From JAMXLO01 sp963818775 (GTDB lineage: Bacteria; Pseudomonadota; Alphaproteobacteria; Acetobacterales; Acetobacteraceae): a stretch of DNA of 64,000 nucleotides. A program made the translations under genes and the position numbers. Shown in pieces: positions 8,075 to 16,987 of this stretch (positions within the stretch are counted from its first letter, which is position 1; each line of letters starts with the position of its first letter). The stretch is taken from assembly GCA_963818775.1 (NCBI GenBank), contig CAWFUF010000016.1:59690-123689 (forward strand), written 5' to 3'. The notes under the pieces are model-generated. The model was not told where the DNA came from, did not search any database, and saw only the letters and a program-made list of their open reading frames with translations.

Positions 8075-8836
8075 CGGATTTGCTGACACCGGATGAACCA
8101 TCCCCCGTACGTGTACTGCGCGAGGATGGGCAATCGGACTTCCTGCTGACCGCCGACCACGCCGGGCGCGCCATCCCGCGAAGTTTGGGTCAACTCGGAT
8201 TGCGGGACAGCGAACTGGAGCGGCATATCGCCTGGGACATCGGCATCGCCGGCGTCACCGACCGCTTGTCGGCGGCACTCGATGCCACCGCAGTGCTGCA
8301 GACCTATTCCCGCCTCGTCATCGACTGCAATCGCGACCCCGGCGTGCCGAGCTCGATACCGGAGATAAGCGAGACCACGCCGATCCCAGGAAACCTCGGG
8401 TTGTCTGACAGAGCAGCGTTCCGCACGGCGGCAGGCGATATTCGACCCGTATCACACGCGCATCCGCAATTTTCTCGATACCCGAGCGGCCGCCGCGCGC
8501 CGTACGGTGTTCGTCGCGATGCATAGCTTCACGCCGGTGTTCAAGGGCGAATCACGCGCGATGCAAGTGGGAGTCCTCTACAATCGCGACGCACGCCTGG
8601 CGAACATCATGCTGGAGCTGTTGCGCGCCGAGGGCGATCTGACGGTGGGCGACAATGCGCCTTACGCGGTCAGCGACATCACCGACTTCACCGTTCCGGT
8701 ACACGCCGAACGGCGCGGACTGCCGCACGTCGAGATCGAGATCCGCCAGGACCTGATCGCCGATGTAGCCGGTCAGGCCTCCTGGGCGGCGCGGTTCGAA
8801 CGTCTGTTGCCGGCGGCCATAGGTCGCCTGTCGTGA
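8071..8836 (+). pseudogene. N-formylglutamate amidohydrolase-like gene with a frameshift
   Basis: The family hydrolyses N-formylglutamate or related N-formyl compounds. The reading frame from ATG 8071 gives LLTADHAGRAIP, RLVIDCNRDP and IPGNLGLSD, then leaves the family at about 8407-8411. The continuation (EQRSARRQAIFDPYH... then VAMHSFTPVFKGE and GDNAPYAVSD) is in the next frame and ends at 8836. Joined, the two parts make about 254 residues, the usual length. One extra base or a two-base loss near 8410 explains the break. A sequencing error is equally possible. It is bracketed by translationally overlapping neighbours (ATGA before, GTGA after), so the three genes form one unit. Confidence 0.82.
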
Positions 8837-9519
8837 CCGGTCGGTGGGACGCGCTCAGCCGCGACGTGCCGATCGATCCCACCCATGCGGCGCTGCTGTT
8901 CGTCGATGTGCAGAACTACAATGCCCGGCCGGATGGCGGCGCGTACACCAGAATGAGCGCGGCAGAACGCGACGCCCGGTATGGCTATTTCTTTCGCGTG
9001 ATGCACGAGACGGCGCTGCCGAACATGCAGCGCCTCCAGACAGCCTGCCGGCAAGCGGGCATTGAAGTGCTCTACACGGTGATCGAGGCACTGACCCGCG
9101 ACGGCCGCGATCTCAGCCTCGACTACAAAATAAGCCGCTTGTTCGTCCCGCGTGGTTCACCGGACGCCAAGGTGCTGGACGCAATTGCGCCAGCCGAGGA
9201 TGAGATCGTCCTGCCCAAGACATCCTCATCAGTCTTCATCTCAACGAACATCGACTACGTGCTTCGAAACCTGGGCGTCCGGTCGCTGATCATCGCCGGC
9301 GTACTGACCGATCAGTGCATCAACTCGGCGGTACGCGACGCATGCGATCTGGGCTACCTGGTGACGGTGCCGACCGACGCCTGCGCAACCCTGAGCGCGG
9401 AACGCCACGAGTGGGCACTGCGCAACAACAAAGGCTACTGCCGCCAGATCACGACCGAGGCGCTACTGCAAGAGATTGTCATTGCGAGGAGCGAAGCGAC
9501 GAAGCAATCTCCATCATAA
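8833..9519 (+). CDS. Isochorismatase-family cysteine hydrolase
   Basis: 228 residues from a GTG at 8833 that overlaps the previous stop. The catalytic triad is visible: D25 in LLFVDVQN, K129 in VLPKTSSSVF and C162 in GVLTDQCINSAVRDA. The cis-peptide region is present. Members are amidases acting on biuret, ureidoacrylate, N-carbamoyl or nicotinamide-like amides. The specific substrate is unknown, but the amidohydrolase next to it suggests nitrogen scavenging. The last 13 residues (VIARSEATKQSPS) are encoded by a dispersed palindromic repeat and are not family sequence. Confidence 0.88.
   Translation: MTGRWDALSRDVPIDPTHAALLFVDVQNYNARPDGGAYTRMSAAERDARYGYFFRVMHETALPNMQRLQTACRQAGIEVLYTVIEALTRDGRDLSLDYKISRLFVPRGSPDAKVLDAIAPAEDEIVLPKTSSSVFISTNIDYVLRNLGVRSLIIAGVLTDQCINSAVRDACDLGYLVTVPTDACATLSAERHEWALRNNKGYCRQITTEALLQEIVIARSEATKQSPS
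9478..9515 (+). repeat. Dispersed palindromic repeat, copy 1
   Basis: A 38-base unit beginning GTCATTGCGAG and ending GAAGCAATCTCCATC, with ATTGC/GCAAT at its ends forming an imperfect palindrome. A second copy in the same orientation lies at 25707-25744 and differs at four positions. Both copies sit at the 3' end of a gene and supply its last codons. It resembles the REP-like units seen in many proteobacteria. Confidence 0.8.
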
Positions 9520-9535
9520 GTACGCGCCATTCGTT

Positions 9536-9871
9536 TCATCCCGCGCCGAACGTCTGCTTAGCCAGCTCGATCAGCGCACGCAAATACGCCTCGCCATTCT
9601 CCGGCGAACGATCGACCCCGATCCGAGCGCGGTAATCGTTCGCCATGTCCATGAAATCGACAATCCCGTCCGACTCGCCAAGCCAATTGCAGACCGCGAC
9701 ATACTCGCGGAACAGCGGCGAGCCACGCAGCCGCCGCACCTCCTCCGCCAGCATCTCCAACCGCGCGGCCGCCTCGCGGCTGACCGCATCGGTCGGATCC
9801 GCATCCACCTTGCGCAACCGCCACGCGGCGGCACGTTCCAGCTCCTCGACCTCGAACAGGTCTTCGTCCAT
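9536..9871 (-). CDS. Small acidic helical protein of unknown function
   Basis: 111 residues from the ATG at 9871, whose A is also the last base of the ThDP-enzyme stop (TGATG), so the two are translationally coupled. The protein is rich in Glu, Arg and Ala and predicted helical (EELERAAAWRLRKVDAD, EMLAEEVRRLR), with no membrane segment or signal. I do not recognise a family. Coupling suggests a partner or regulatory subunit of the ThDP enzyme, but this is inference. Confidence 0.65.
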   Translation of the reverse strand: MDEDLFEVEELERAAAWRLRKVDADPTDAVSREAAARLEMLAEEVRRLRGSPLFREYVAVCNWLGESDGIVDFMDMANDYRARIGVDRSPENGEAYLRALIELAKQTFGAG

Positions 9872-11514
9872 CACGCCTCCCGTCGCGAGAACGCTGTCTC
9901 CTGGCTGGTGACGAATTCGAGCAGACACGCCCTGCCCTCCTCCGTCTGTCGACGCGCACGCTGGATCGCATCGGCCACTTGCGATGGGTCCTCAACCCGC
10001 TCACTCCAGCCCCCCAGATCGCGCGCGAGGTTGGCATAGCTGCCGCCCAGATCGCGCGAACGATAGCGCTCATGCGACAGCTTCATGTGCGGGATCTCGA
10101 TCGCCATCGCCGAGTTGTTCAGCACGATCGTGCAAATCGGCACGCCGCAGCGTACCGCGGTCTCGAAGTCCAGCCCCGTCATGCCGAACGCCGCATCGCC
10201 CATGAAGTTGACGCAGAACTTATCGGATGCTGCGACCTTCGCGCCGATCGTCAACCCGAGCCCGGTGCCAAGCTGATGCGACTTGCCCCAGCCGAGGTAA
10301 CTGCGCGGCCGCGTAGCGCGATAGAACGGGAGCAACTGCTCGCGTGGACTGCCGGAATCATGCGTAACGATCGCATCGGCGGGATCCACCACACGCATGA
10401 ACTCATTGATGACGCGGTACGGCGTGATCGGCGTCTCCGACGACGTCAGTTTGGCCTGCCATCTCGCCAGCCAGGCCTCGCGCTTCGTCGCTATCTCCTC
10501 GGCAGGTGAACAATTCAGCAGACGCCCGCCGAGCCGATCCTTCACCGCATCGACCAGTGCCGCCAGCGCCAGCTTCGCATCGCCCAGCAATGCGACCTCG
10601 GCCGGATAACTCTTGTGCAGATCACGCGTGTCGTTCGTGGCGTGGATGATGCGCACACCAGCCGGCAGCGGCGGCGTGGTCAACGGATGGCGGTTCAGCC
10701 CGGTGCCGATCCCCAGTATGAGATCCGCGCGCGTGTAAAGGAAATGCGCGCCGTGACCGGTGAAGCCGTTGCCACCGGAACCGAGCGCCAGCGCATGGTC
10801 CTCGGGGAAGGCGCTCTTGCCATCCACGGTTGTCATGACCGGGCTTTGCAGCAGCTCAGCGAGCTTCACCAGTTCGTCGCTCGCCTCGGCATACAGCACG
10901 CCCTGCCCCGCGAGGATCACCGGGCACGCTGCGTCCACCAGCAGCCGTGCTGCCTCCTCGACGTCATGCGCGGCAGGCGTAGCGCGCGTCGGTTGCACCG
11001 GCTTGTGATCGAGCGTCTCGCTGCCGATGTCGAGTTCCAGCAGGTCGCGTGGCAGCTCCACCATCACCGGCCCCGGCCGCCCGTTCTTCAACTGGCTGAA
11101 CGCACGCCGCATCGCCGCCGGCACCTGCTCCGGCACGATGATGTGCTCGGCCTGCTTGGTAACCGAGGCATAGGTGCGGCTGGCATGGAACATCGGAAAC
11201 ACCTGCGCCTGTTCGCGGGCATGTCCGAGCGGCAGGAACAGCACCGGCACCGAATCAGAAAATGTCGTGGCGATGCCCGGAAACGCATTCTCCGCACCCG
11301 GCCCGTACTGCATGGCAAACACGCCCGGCGGCCGACCATTGGTCACCCGGGCGTAGCCATCCGCCATGTCGACGCCGACGCGTTCCTGCCGGCAGATGAT
11401 GGGCCGCAACCCACCCGCTACAGCGGTCTCGATCACCGACGTCGTGGGAAAGCAGAACAGCGTGGTCACGCCTTCACGCTTCAGGATTTCCACGACGGCA
11501 TGGTCTGCTCGCAT
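9871..11514 (-). CDS. Thiamine diphosphate-dependent enzyme, acetolactate synthase-like
   Basis: 547 residues with the three-domain ThDP fold. An N-terminal PYR domain contains the catalytic glutamate E44 in ICRQERVGVDMADGYARVT. A middle domain (about 190-330) has VILAGQGVLYAEA and LILGIGTGLNRHPL. The C-terminal PP domain has the ThDP/Mg motif NFMGDAAFGMTG ... LNN. It resembles acetolactate synthase large subunits and benzoylformate or oxalyl-CoA decarboxylase relatives. There is no small regulatory subunit gene, so biosynthetic IlvB is unlikely. It lies divergent from the binding-protein gene at 11608, in a catabolic neighbourhood. Confidence 0.85.
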   Translation of the reverse strand: MRADHAVVEILKREGVTTLFCFPTTSVIETAVAGGLRPIICRQERVGVDMADGYARVTNGRPPGVFAMQYGPGAENAFPGIATTFSDSVPVLFLPLGHAREQAQVFPMFHASRTYASVTKQAEHIIVPEQVPAAMRRAFSQLKNGRPGPVMVELPRDLLELDIGSETLDHKPVQPTRATPAAHDVEEAARLLVDAACPVILAGQGVLYAEASDELVKLAELLQSPVMTTVDGKSAFPEDHALALGSGGNGFTGHGAHFLYTRADLILGIGTGLNRHPLTTPPLPAGVRIIHATNDTRDLHKSYPAEVALLGDAKLALAALVDAVKDRLGGRLLNCSPAEEIATKREAWLARWQAKLTSSETPITPYRVINEFMRVVDPADAIVTHDSGSPREQLLPFYRATRPRSYLGWGKSHQLGTGLGLTIGAKVAASDKFCVNFMGDAAFGMTGLDFETAVRCGVPICTIVLNNSAMAIEIPHMKLSHERYRSRDLGGSYANLARDLGGWSERVEDPSQVADAIQRARRQTEEGRACLLEFVTSQETAFSRREA

Positions 11515-11607
11515 CTGTCCCCTCCCCTACGGCGTTCGGCAAAGCCTAGGCGCGGGCTGCCGGACGCGTCTACAGTTGCTCGATAGACAAGAATCAAAGG
11601 GAAACCC

Positions 11608-12840
11608 ATGCAGACATCGATCGGACGCCGCGCGTTGTTGGGCGCCGGCGTCGCCGCCGCAACCTTGCCGCGCCGCACCTACGCCGCGGACAAGCCGATC
11701 CGCATCGGCGTCCTCACCGACATGACCGGCGCCTATGCCGCCAACACCGGGCCCGGGTCGGTACTTGGCACGCAGATGGCGGTTGAGGACTTCATGCAAG
11801 CGCATCCAGGCGTAAAGGCCGAGGTGGTGCAGGCCGACCTGCAGCTGAAGCCCGACGTCGCCCTCGCCATTGCGGCGGACTGGTACGACAACAAAGGCGT
11901 CGACTTGGTCACCGATGTACCGCTGTCTTCGGCGGCGTTCGCGATCGGCGATCTCGCAAAGCAGAAGGACAAGGTCGCGATCTTCACCGGTGGCGCATCG
12001 GCCGACATCACCGGCGCCCACTGCGGTCCCAACCATCTGCACTGGGTCTACGACACCTGGTCGATGCCGCACGGTGTGGTGAACGCCGCGGTCAAGGAGG
12101 GCGCGAACAGCTGGTTCTTCATCACCGCCGACTACGCATTCGGCCACTCACTGCAAAAGGATGCAGCGAGCTTCGTCACGGCGGCCGGCGGCAAGGTGCT
12201 CGGGCAGGCCTTGGCGCCGTTCCCTGGCACAACCGACTTTTCGTCGTTCCTGGTGCAGGCGCAGGCAAGCGGTGCCAAGGCAATCGGGCTCGCCAACGGC
12301 GGCAGCGACACGGTGAACTGCATCAAGCAGGCCGCGGAATTCGGCATCATGAAGGCCGGCCAGAAGGTCGCAGGCCTGATCTTCCTGATCCACGACGTGC
12401 ACGGTGTCGGCCTTGCCTCAGCTCAAGGGGTGCTGCTGACCGAGCCGTTCTACTGGAACCTGAATTCCGGCACGCGCGAGTTCAGCAAGCGCTTCACGGC
12501 ACGCTTCAATGGCGTGGTGCCAGGCTCGGTGCATGCCGGGCAGTATTCAGCGGTGACACACTACCTCAAGGCCGCAACTGCGATGGGCGTGGACAAGGCG
12601 ACCGCCAGCGGACGTGCCGCAGTCGATCAGATGAAGGCGATGCCGACCGACGATCCACTGTTCGGCAAGGGCAAGGTCCGGATCGACGGCCGGGTGATCC
12701 ACGACATGTACCTGTTCGAGGTGAAGTCGCCGGCGCAATCAAAGGAACCGTGGGACTATTACATCCTTAGGCGAACGATCCCGGCCGAGCAGGGGTTCCG
12801 TCCACTGGACCAGGGTGGCTGCCCGCTGGTGCGGAGCTGA
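11608..12840 (+). CDS. LIV-type ABC transporter substrate-binding protein
   Basis: 410 residues. The N-terminus SIGRRALLGAGVAAATL is a twin-arginine-like leader ending near ...RTYAA (residue 27). The mature part begins DKPIRIGVLTDMTGAYA, the usual start of Leu/Ile/Val-family periplasmic binding proteins (Peripla_BP_6). GGGAAA lies seven bases before the ATG. No permease genes follow. The acyl-CoA ligase gene starts 31 bases downstream, so the bound ligand may be a carboxylic acid. It may work with one of the two LIV permease sets in the window. Confidence 0.88.
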   Translation: MQTSIGRRALLGAGVAAATLPRRTYAADKPIRIGVLTDMTGAYAANTGPGSVLGTQMAVEDFMQAHPGVKAEVVQADLQLKPDVALAIAADWYDNKGVDLVTDVPLSSAAFAIGDLAKQKDKVAIFTGGASADITGAHCGPNHLHWVYDTWSMPHGVVNAAVKEGANSWFFITADYAFGHSLQKDAASFVTAAGGKVLGQALAPFPGTTDFSSFLVQAQASGAKAIGLANGGSDTVNCIKQAAEFGIMKAGQKVAGLIFLIHDVHGVGLASAQGVLLTEPFYWNLNSGTREFSKRFTARFNGVVPGSVHAGQYSAVTHYLKAATAMGVDKATASGRAAVDQMKAMPTDDPLFGKGKVRIDGRVIHDMYLFEVKSPAQSKEPWDYYILRRTIPAEQGFRPLDQGGCPLVRS

Positions 12841-12871
12841 GGTCGGTAAGATACCGAGGGAGCCAACGTCC

Positions 12872-14509
12872 ATGCTTGGGCTGATGCAGCAGCGACCATT
12901 GCTGATTTCGTCGCTGCTCGACTATGCGGAGCGCTATCACGCCGACACCGAGATCGTATCGCGCTCGGTCGAGGGACCCCTGCACCGCAGCAACTGGGGC
13001 ACGATCGCTGCGCGTGCCAAACGGGTCGCCAACGCCTTGCGTCGGCTCGCCGTTGCGCGAAGCCAACGGATCGCCACGCTGGCGTGGAACCACAACCGGC
13101 ATCTGGAGATCTACTTCGGTGTCACGTGCAGCGGCGCCGTGCTGCACACCGTCAACCCGCGGCTGTTCCCCGAGCAGGTGCGTTTCATCATCGATGACGC
13201 CGAGGCGAGCTATGTGTTCTTCGACGTGACATTCGCCACGCTGGTGGAGGAGCTTGCGCCCAAGCTGCCGAAGGTCCGCGGCTACGTCGCGTTGTGCGCG
13301 CGCGAGGCGCTGCCATCCATCAATGTGCCGAACCTGCTGTGCTACGAGGACCTGCTGGCGGCTGAGACGGACGACTATGCGTGGCCGGTGTTCGACGAGA
13401 ATACAGCATCGGCGCTGTGCTATACGTCGGGAACCACTGGCAACCCCAAGGGTGTGCTGCAGAGTCATCGCTCAGCGGTGCTTCACAGTCTTGCACTGAT
13501 GTCGGCCGACACGATGGCGATCTCGGCGCGCGAGTCTCTGTTGCTGTGCGCGCCGTTGTTCCATGTGAACTGCTGGGGAATTCCGTTCGCCGCCGCCGGC
13601 ACCGGCGCGAAGGTGGTACTGCCCGGCATGAAGCTTGACGGCGCCAGCCTGTTCGAACTGATCCGCGACGAGGGCATCACGTTCTGCGGTGCGGTGCCGA
13701 CGGTGTGGCTGACTCTGTTCGCCTGGATGGAGCAGTACCTCAGCACGACCGATCAACGCGGTTTGAAGCTGAAGCGCGTGTTGTCGGGTGGATCAGCGGT
13801 GCCACGCGTGGTGATCGAAAAAGCGCACGCGTATTTCGGCGCCACGATGCTGCACGCGTGGGGCATGACCGAGATGAGCCCGCTGGGCACCTGCGGCAGC
13901 CTACTCGCGCGGCATGTTGGCATGGACCTCGAGCAGCGGATGCCGGTGCATCTCATGCAGGGCCGCACGATTTACGGTGCCGATGTCCGTATCGTTGATG
14001 ACGCAGGACACGAGCTGCCACGCGACGGGCGGTCCATCGGCGAGATACAGGTGCGCGGACCGTGGGTGCTGTCGGGCTACTTCAAAGGCGCCGGCGGCAA
14101 GGTCGTGGACGGCGACGGCTGGTTCCGCACCGGCGATGTCGCGCACATGGATGCCGATGGATTCATCACAATCACCGATCGTGCCAAGGACGTGATCAAG
14201 TCGGGCGGCGAGTGGATCAGCTCGATAGAGATCGAGAACCTGGCGGTGAGCCATCCGGCGGTCCTGGAGGCCGCGGTGATCGCCACACGCCACGCGCGCT
14301 GGCAGGAGCGCCCGTTGTTGCTGGTGCATCGCAAGCAGGGCACGGACGTGACAAAGGAGGAGCTGCTGACGTTCCTCTCGAACAAGATCGCCAAGTGGTG
14401 GCTGCCCGACGATGTGGTGTTCGTCGACGAACTGCCGCATACCGCGACCGGCAAACTGCTGAAGACTCGGCTGCGCGAGCAGTATGGCGACTGGCTGGAA
14501 CGCGCCTGA
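12872..14509 (+). CDS. Fatty-acid or aryl acyl-CoA ligase (AMP-forming)
   Basis: 545 residues from the ATG at 12872 with GAGGGAG upstream. The longer frame to 12815 overlaps the previous gene and adds no family sequence. The AMP/ATP-binding P-loop is YTSGTTGNPKGV (about residues 182-193). GWFRTGDVAHMD (about 412-424) is the hinge-region motif, and the adenylation lysine lies in the C-terminal TATGKLLKTRLR. The enzyme activates a carboxylate to acyl-AMP and then acyl-CoA in the cytoplasm. It is adjacent to a binding-protein gene and convergent with the LIV operon, consistent with degradation of an imported acid. Confidence 0.9.
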   Translation: MLGLMQQRPLLISSLLDYAERYHADTEIVSRSVEGPLHRSNWGTIAARAKRVANALRRLAVARSQRIATLAWNHNRHLEIYFGVTCSGAVLHTVNPRLFPEQVRFIIDDAEASYVFFDVTFATLVEELAPKLPKVRGYVALCAREALPSINVPNLLCYEDLLAAETDDYAWPVFDENTASALCYTSGTTGNPKGVLQSHRSAVLHSLALMSADTMAISARESLLLCAPLFHVNCWGIPFAAAGTGAKVVLPGMKLDGASLFELIRDEGITFCGAVPTVWLTLFAWMEQYLSTTDQRGLKLKRVLSGGSAVPRVVIEKAHAYFGATMLHAWGMTEMSPLGTCGSLLARHVGMDLEQRMPVHLMQGRTIYGADVRIVDDAGHELPRDGRSIGEIQVRGPWVLSGYFKGAGGKVVDGDGWFRTGDVAHMDADGFITITDRAKDVIKSGGEWISSIEIENLAVSHPAVLEAAVIATRHARWQERPLLLVHRKQGTDVTKEELLTFLSNKIAKWWLPDDVVFVDELPHTATGKLLKTRLREQYGDWLERA

Positions 14510-14511
14510 CC

Positions 14512-15399
14512 TTACGTGGTGATTTGCTCCGGCACGATGCCGGCGGGCAGAACGCGCAGGATCACCAGCAACAACACGCTCACCAGCAGTTCGCGAACTG
14601 CGGCGATCTGCGCCGGCCCCAGAAAAGGCAGGAACGGCGCGACAAAGCGCGTGCCTTCCAGCAGCACGACGATCAGCACAGCCCCAAGCACGGCGCCCGC
14701 ATTGTTGCCGACACCACCGGCGACGAGCGCGAGGATGATGTTCAGCGTAAGCAGCGGCGCAAAGATGTCAGGCGCGACATACGACGTCTCGTGTGCATAG
14801 AGCGCGCCGGCCACGCCGAGGACCGCCGCACCCACGGCGAATGCCTTCACCTTGAACGCCAGCACGTGCTTGCCGGCGACTGCGGCCACGTCCTCATCGT
14901 CACGGATCGCGCGCAGAACACGTCCGAATGGCGACCGCGCCAAACGCTGCAAGAGCACGAATGTCACAGCCAGCACCGCGACCACGATGGCCAGGAACAC
15001 GAGATTGAACTGCTGCGGCGAAAGTGTCCCACGCCACGGGCCAGGGATGCCGGCGATGCCATCGGATCCGTTGGTCAGCCAGATCTCGTTCGCCGCCGCA
15101 ATTCGCACAGATTCCGAAAACCCGAGCGTAACGATGGCGAGATAGTCGGCGCGCAATCGCGCCGTGATCAGCGCCACCCCAGCGCCGGTGGCAGCAGCGG
15201 CGAGCGCGCCCCCACCAATGCCAAGAGGGATGGGAACACCAGACTTGGTGAGCAGCGCCGTGGTGTATCCGCCGACCGCGAAAAACCCGGCGAGGCCGAG
15301 ATTGATCATCCCCGCAATGCCCCACGTCAGGTTCACGCCAAGCGCCAGCAGCGCATAAATGCCGGCGCTGATCGCCATGACGGTGAGGTAAGCAATCAT
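14512..15399 (-). CDS. LIV-type ABC transporter permease, LivM family
   Basis: 295 residues from the ATG at 15399, which shares a base with the stop of the dehalogenase gene (TGATG). The 44-residue upstream extension is charged and lies inside that gene. There are about eight to ten hydrophobic segments. LivM blocks GIAGMINLGLAGFFAVGGYTTA, the coupling region RSPFGRVLRAIRDDEDVAAVAG and LALVAGGVGNNAGAVLGA are visible. It forms the channel with the LivH protein at 16114-16980. It is the last gene of the operon and ends three bases from the convergent acyl-CoA ligase. Confidence 0.92.
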   Translation of the reverse strand: MIAYLTVMAISAGIYALLALGVNLTWGIAGMINLGLAGFFAVGGYTTALLTKSGVPIPLGIGGGALAAAATGAGVALITARLRADYLAIVTLGFSESVRIAAANEIWLTNGSDGIAGIPGPWRGTLSPQQFNLVFLAIVVAVLAVTFVLLQRLARSPFGRVLRAIRDDEDVAAVAGKHVLAFKVKAFAVGAAVLGVAGALYAHETSYVAPDIFAPLLTLNIILALVAGGVGNNAGAVLGAVLIVVLLEGTRFVAPFLPFLGPAQIAAVRELLVSVLLLVILRVLPAGIVPEQITT

Positions 15400-16100
15400 C
15401 AGGCGATCGCGTCGGCCAGTGCTGTCATGCTTGGCACCAGCAGGTCCGGTTGGTGCGGTGTCGCGCCGAACGGCCGTTGCCTTCGGTCGATGAAGGCCGT
15501 ACGCATGCCCGCCGCCTTCGCGCCGATACAATCGAACGCGTGGTTGGCGATGAACAGCACCTCGTCCATCCGCACGCCGGCGATCTCTGCCGCCTTGGTG
15601 TAGGTCGCGACATGCGGCTTGAAGGAATTGGCCTCCGCCACCGAGATCGCGCGCTCGAACGCGATGCCGTGGTACTGCTTCGCCGCCTCCAGCATGTCCG
15701 GATCACCATTCGACAACACCACCAGCCGATAGCGCGTCCGCAGCCGGTCCAGCGCCGCGGGCACCTCGGGAAACGGCCGCAGCCGCACGATGTTGTCCAC
15801 CAGCGCCCGCACCTCCTCCATCGAGTAGCTGATCCCCGCGCGATCCATCACGTAGGCGACCGAGCGCTCGCCGATCTCTCGATACGGCGTATGCTCACGG
15901 TGCAGCAGCGCGTCGATCATCGAGTTCTCGAAATGCGTACGCCGCCACCAGGTGACGAAGGAATTGGGATTGCCCTGCCAGCCCTTCGCGCGCAGGAATG
16001 GGGTGGCAACCTTCACCAGCCCGGTCTGCATGTCCACGACCGTTCCGTACTGGTCGAACATGCAGACTTTGACTTTAGATTTCAGCTCGTCCGCGACCAT
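15399..16100 (-). CDS. Haloacid dehalogenase, type II
   Basis: 233 residues from the ATG at 16100, preceded by GGAG. A GTG at 16112 is possible but has a worse site. Nucleophile D16 is in CMFDQYGTVVD. Motif II is VVLSNGDP, the lysine is in NSFKPHV, and the metal/acid block is FIANHAFDCIGAKAAGM with FIDRR. The family hydrolyses L-2-haloacids to D-2-hydroxyacids, although some members act on other small substrates. The gene lies between livH and livM and overlaps livM by one base, so it is part of the transporter operon. This suggests a haloacid-like or hydroxy-acid-like transport substrate. Confidence 0.88.
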   Translation of the reverse strand: MVADELKSKVKVCMFDQYGTVVDMQTGLVKVATPFLRAKGWQGNPNSFVTWWRRTHFENSMIDALLHREHTPYREIGERSVAYVMDRAGISYSMEEVRALVDNIVRLRPFPEVPAALDRLRTRYRLVVLSNGDPDMLEAAKQYHGIAFERAISVAEANSFKPHVATYTKAAEIAGVRMDEVLFIANHAFDCIGAKAAGMRTAFIDRRQRPFGATPHQPDLLVPSMTALADAIA

Positions 16101-16113
16101 ACCACACTCCACA

Positions 16114-16980
16114 TCAATAAGCGCGCGCGCCCAGGATCCCGCGCGGCCGGAAGCTCAACACCAGAAGAATCGCGATGAACCCCACCACTGTGCGATAGTC
16201 AGGCGGCAGCACGAGTTGCGACAGTTCCTCCGCAACTCCGACGGTCAGCGCGCCGACCACCGCGCCTGGGATGCTCCCGAGACCCCCCACCACCGCCGCG
16301 GCAAAGATCGCCAATATTGCGCGGAACCCGGTCAGCGGATCGATCGACGTATCGAGCCCCAGCAGCATCCCGCCAAGCCCGGCAAGACCCATGGCGACAA
16401 AGTTGACGATGCGCGCGATCTGGTCGGCGTCGATCCCCTTGATCGCCGCGAGTGTCGGATTGTCGGCCACTGCCCGCATCGCCTTGCCGAGACGGGTGAA
16501 GGCGAGAAACGCGAACAGCGCCGCCACCGCCGCAGTAGAGATTACAAGGTCCTCGATCTGTTGCGGACCGACGCGCAGTCCGCCGAAACGCCAGTCGCGC
16601 ATTATCGGCAGGTCGTAGCTGCGCAGCGCGTTGCCAAAGCCAAGACGCACGAGGTTTTCCAGCGCAATGGTCAGCGCGACGGAAGCGATCGTGGTCGTGA
16701 CCAGACCGGCCGGACGCAAAGGCCGCAGCACCAGCGTGTCGCTGGCGACGCCGACAAGTCCGGCCACCAGAAACGCGATCGCTGCGGCAGGAAGCAATGG
16801 CAGCCCGAGCCAGACATTGGCGCAGTAGCCGGCGAACGCGCCGATTGTTGCGTGCGACGCCACCGCGAAATTCGGAAACCGGAGCACGGCATAGACGGCG
16901 GTGAAGCCGATGGCGGGCGTCGTCAGGATCGCGCCAGCCATGATGCCGTTGAGGACGAGTTGGGCCGTGTCCGTCAACAC
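16114..16980 (-). CDS. LIV-type ABC transporter permease, LivH family
   Basis: 288 residues with about eight membrane segments. LivH blocks are GIMAGAILTTPAIGFTAVYAV near the N-terminus, LGKAMRAVADNPTLAAIKGID (coupling loop for the ATPases) and VVGGLGSIPGAVVGALTVG near the C-terminus. It pairs with the LivM protein at 14512-15399. It starts seven bases after the binding-protein stop, in the same operon. The order binding protein, livH, dehalogenase, livM is unusual because the two permeases are normally adjacent. Confidence 0.92.
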   Translation of the reverse strand: MLTDTAQLVLNGIMAGAILTTPAIGFTAVYAVLRFPNFAVASHATIGAFAGYCANVWLGLPLLPAAAIAFLVAGLVGVASDTLVLRPLRPAGLVTTTIASVALTIALENLVRLGFGNALRSYDLPIMRDWRFGGLRVGPQQIEDLVISTAAVAALFAFLAFTRLGKAMRAVADNPTLAAIKGIDADQIARIVNFVAMGLAGLGGMLLGLDTSIDPLTGFRAILAIFAAAVVGGLGSIPGAVVGALTVGVAEELSQLVLPPDYRTVVGFIAILLVLSFRPRGILGARAY

Positions 16981-16987
16981 CTACCCG

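Noticed and set aside
8071..8836. Selenocysteine codon as the reason for the broken amidohydrolase frame, given selA nearby
   Set aside because: The two halves are in different frames, not separated by an in-frame UGA, so it is a frameshift.
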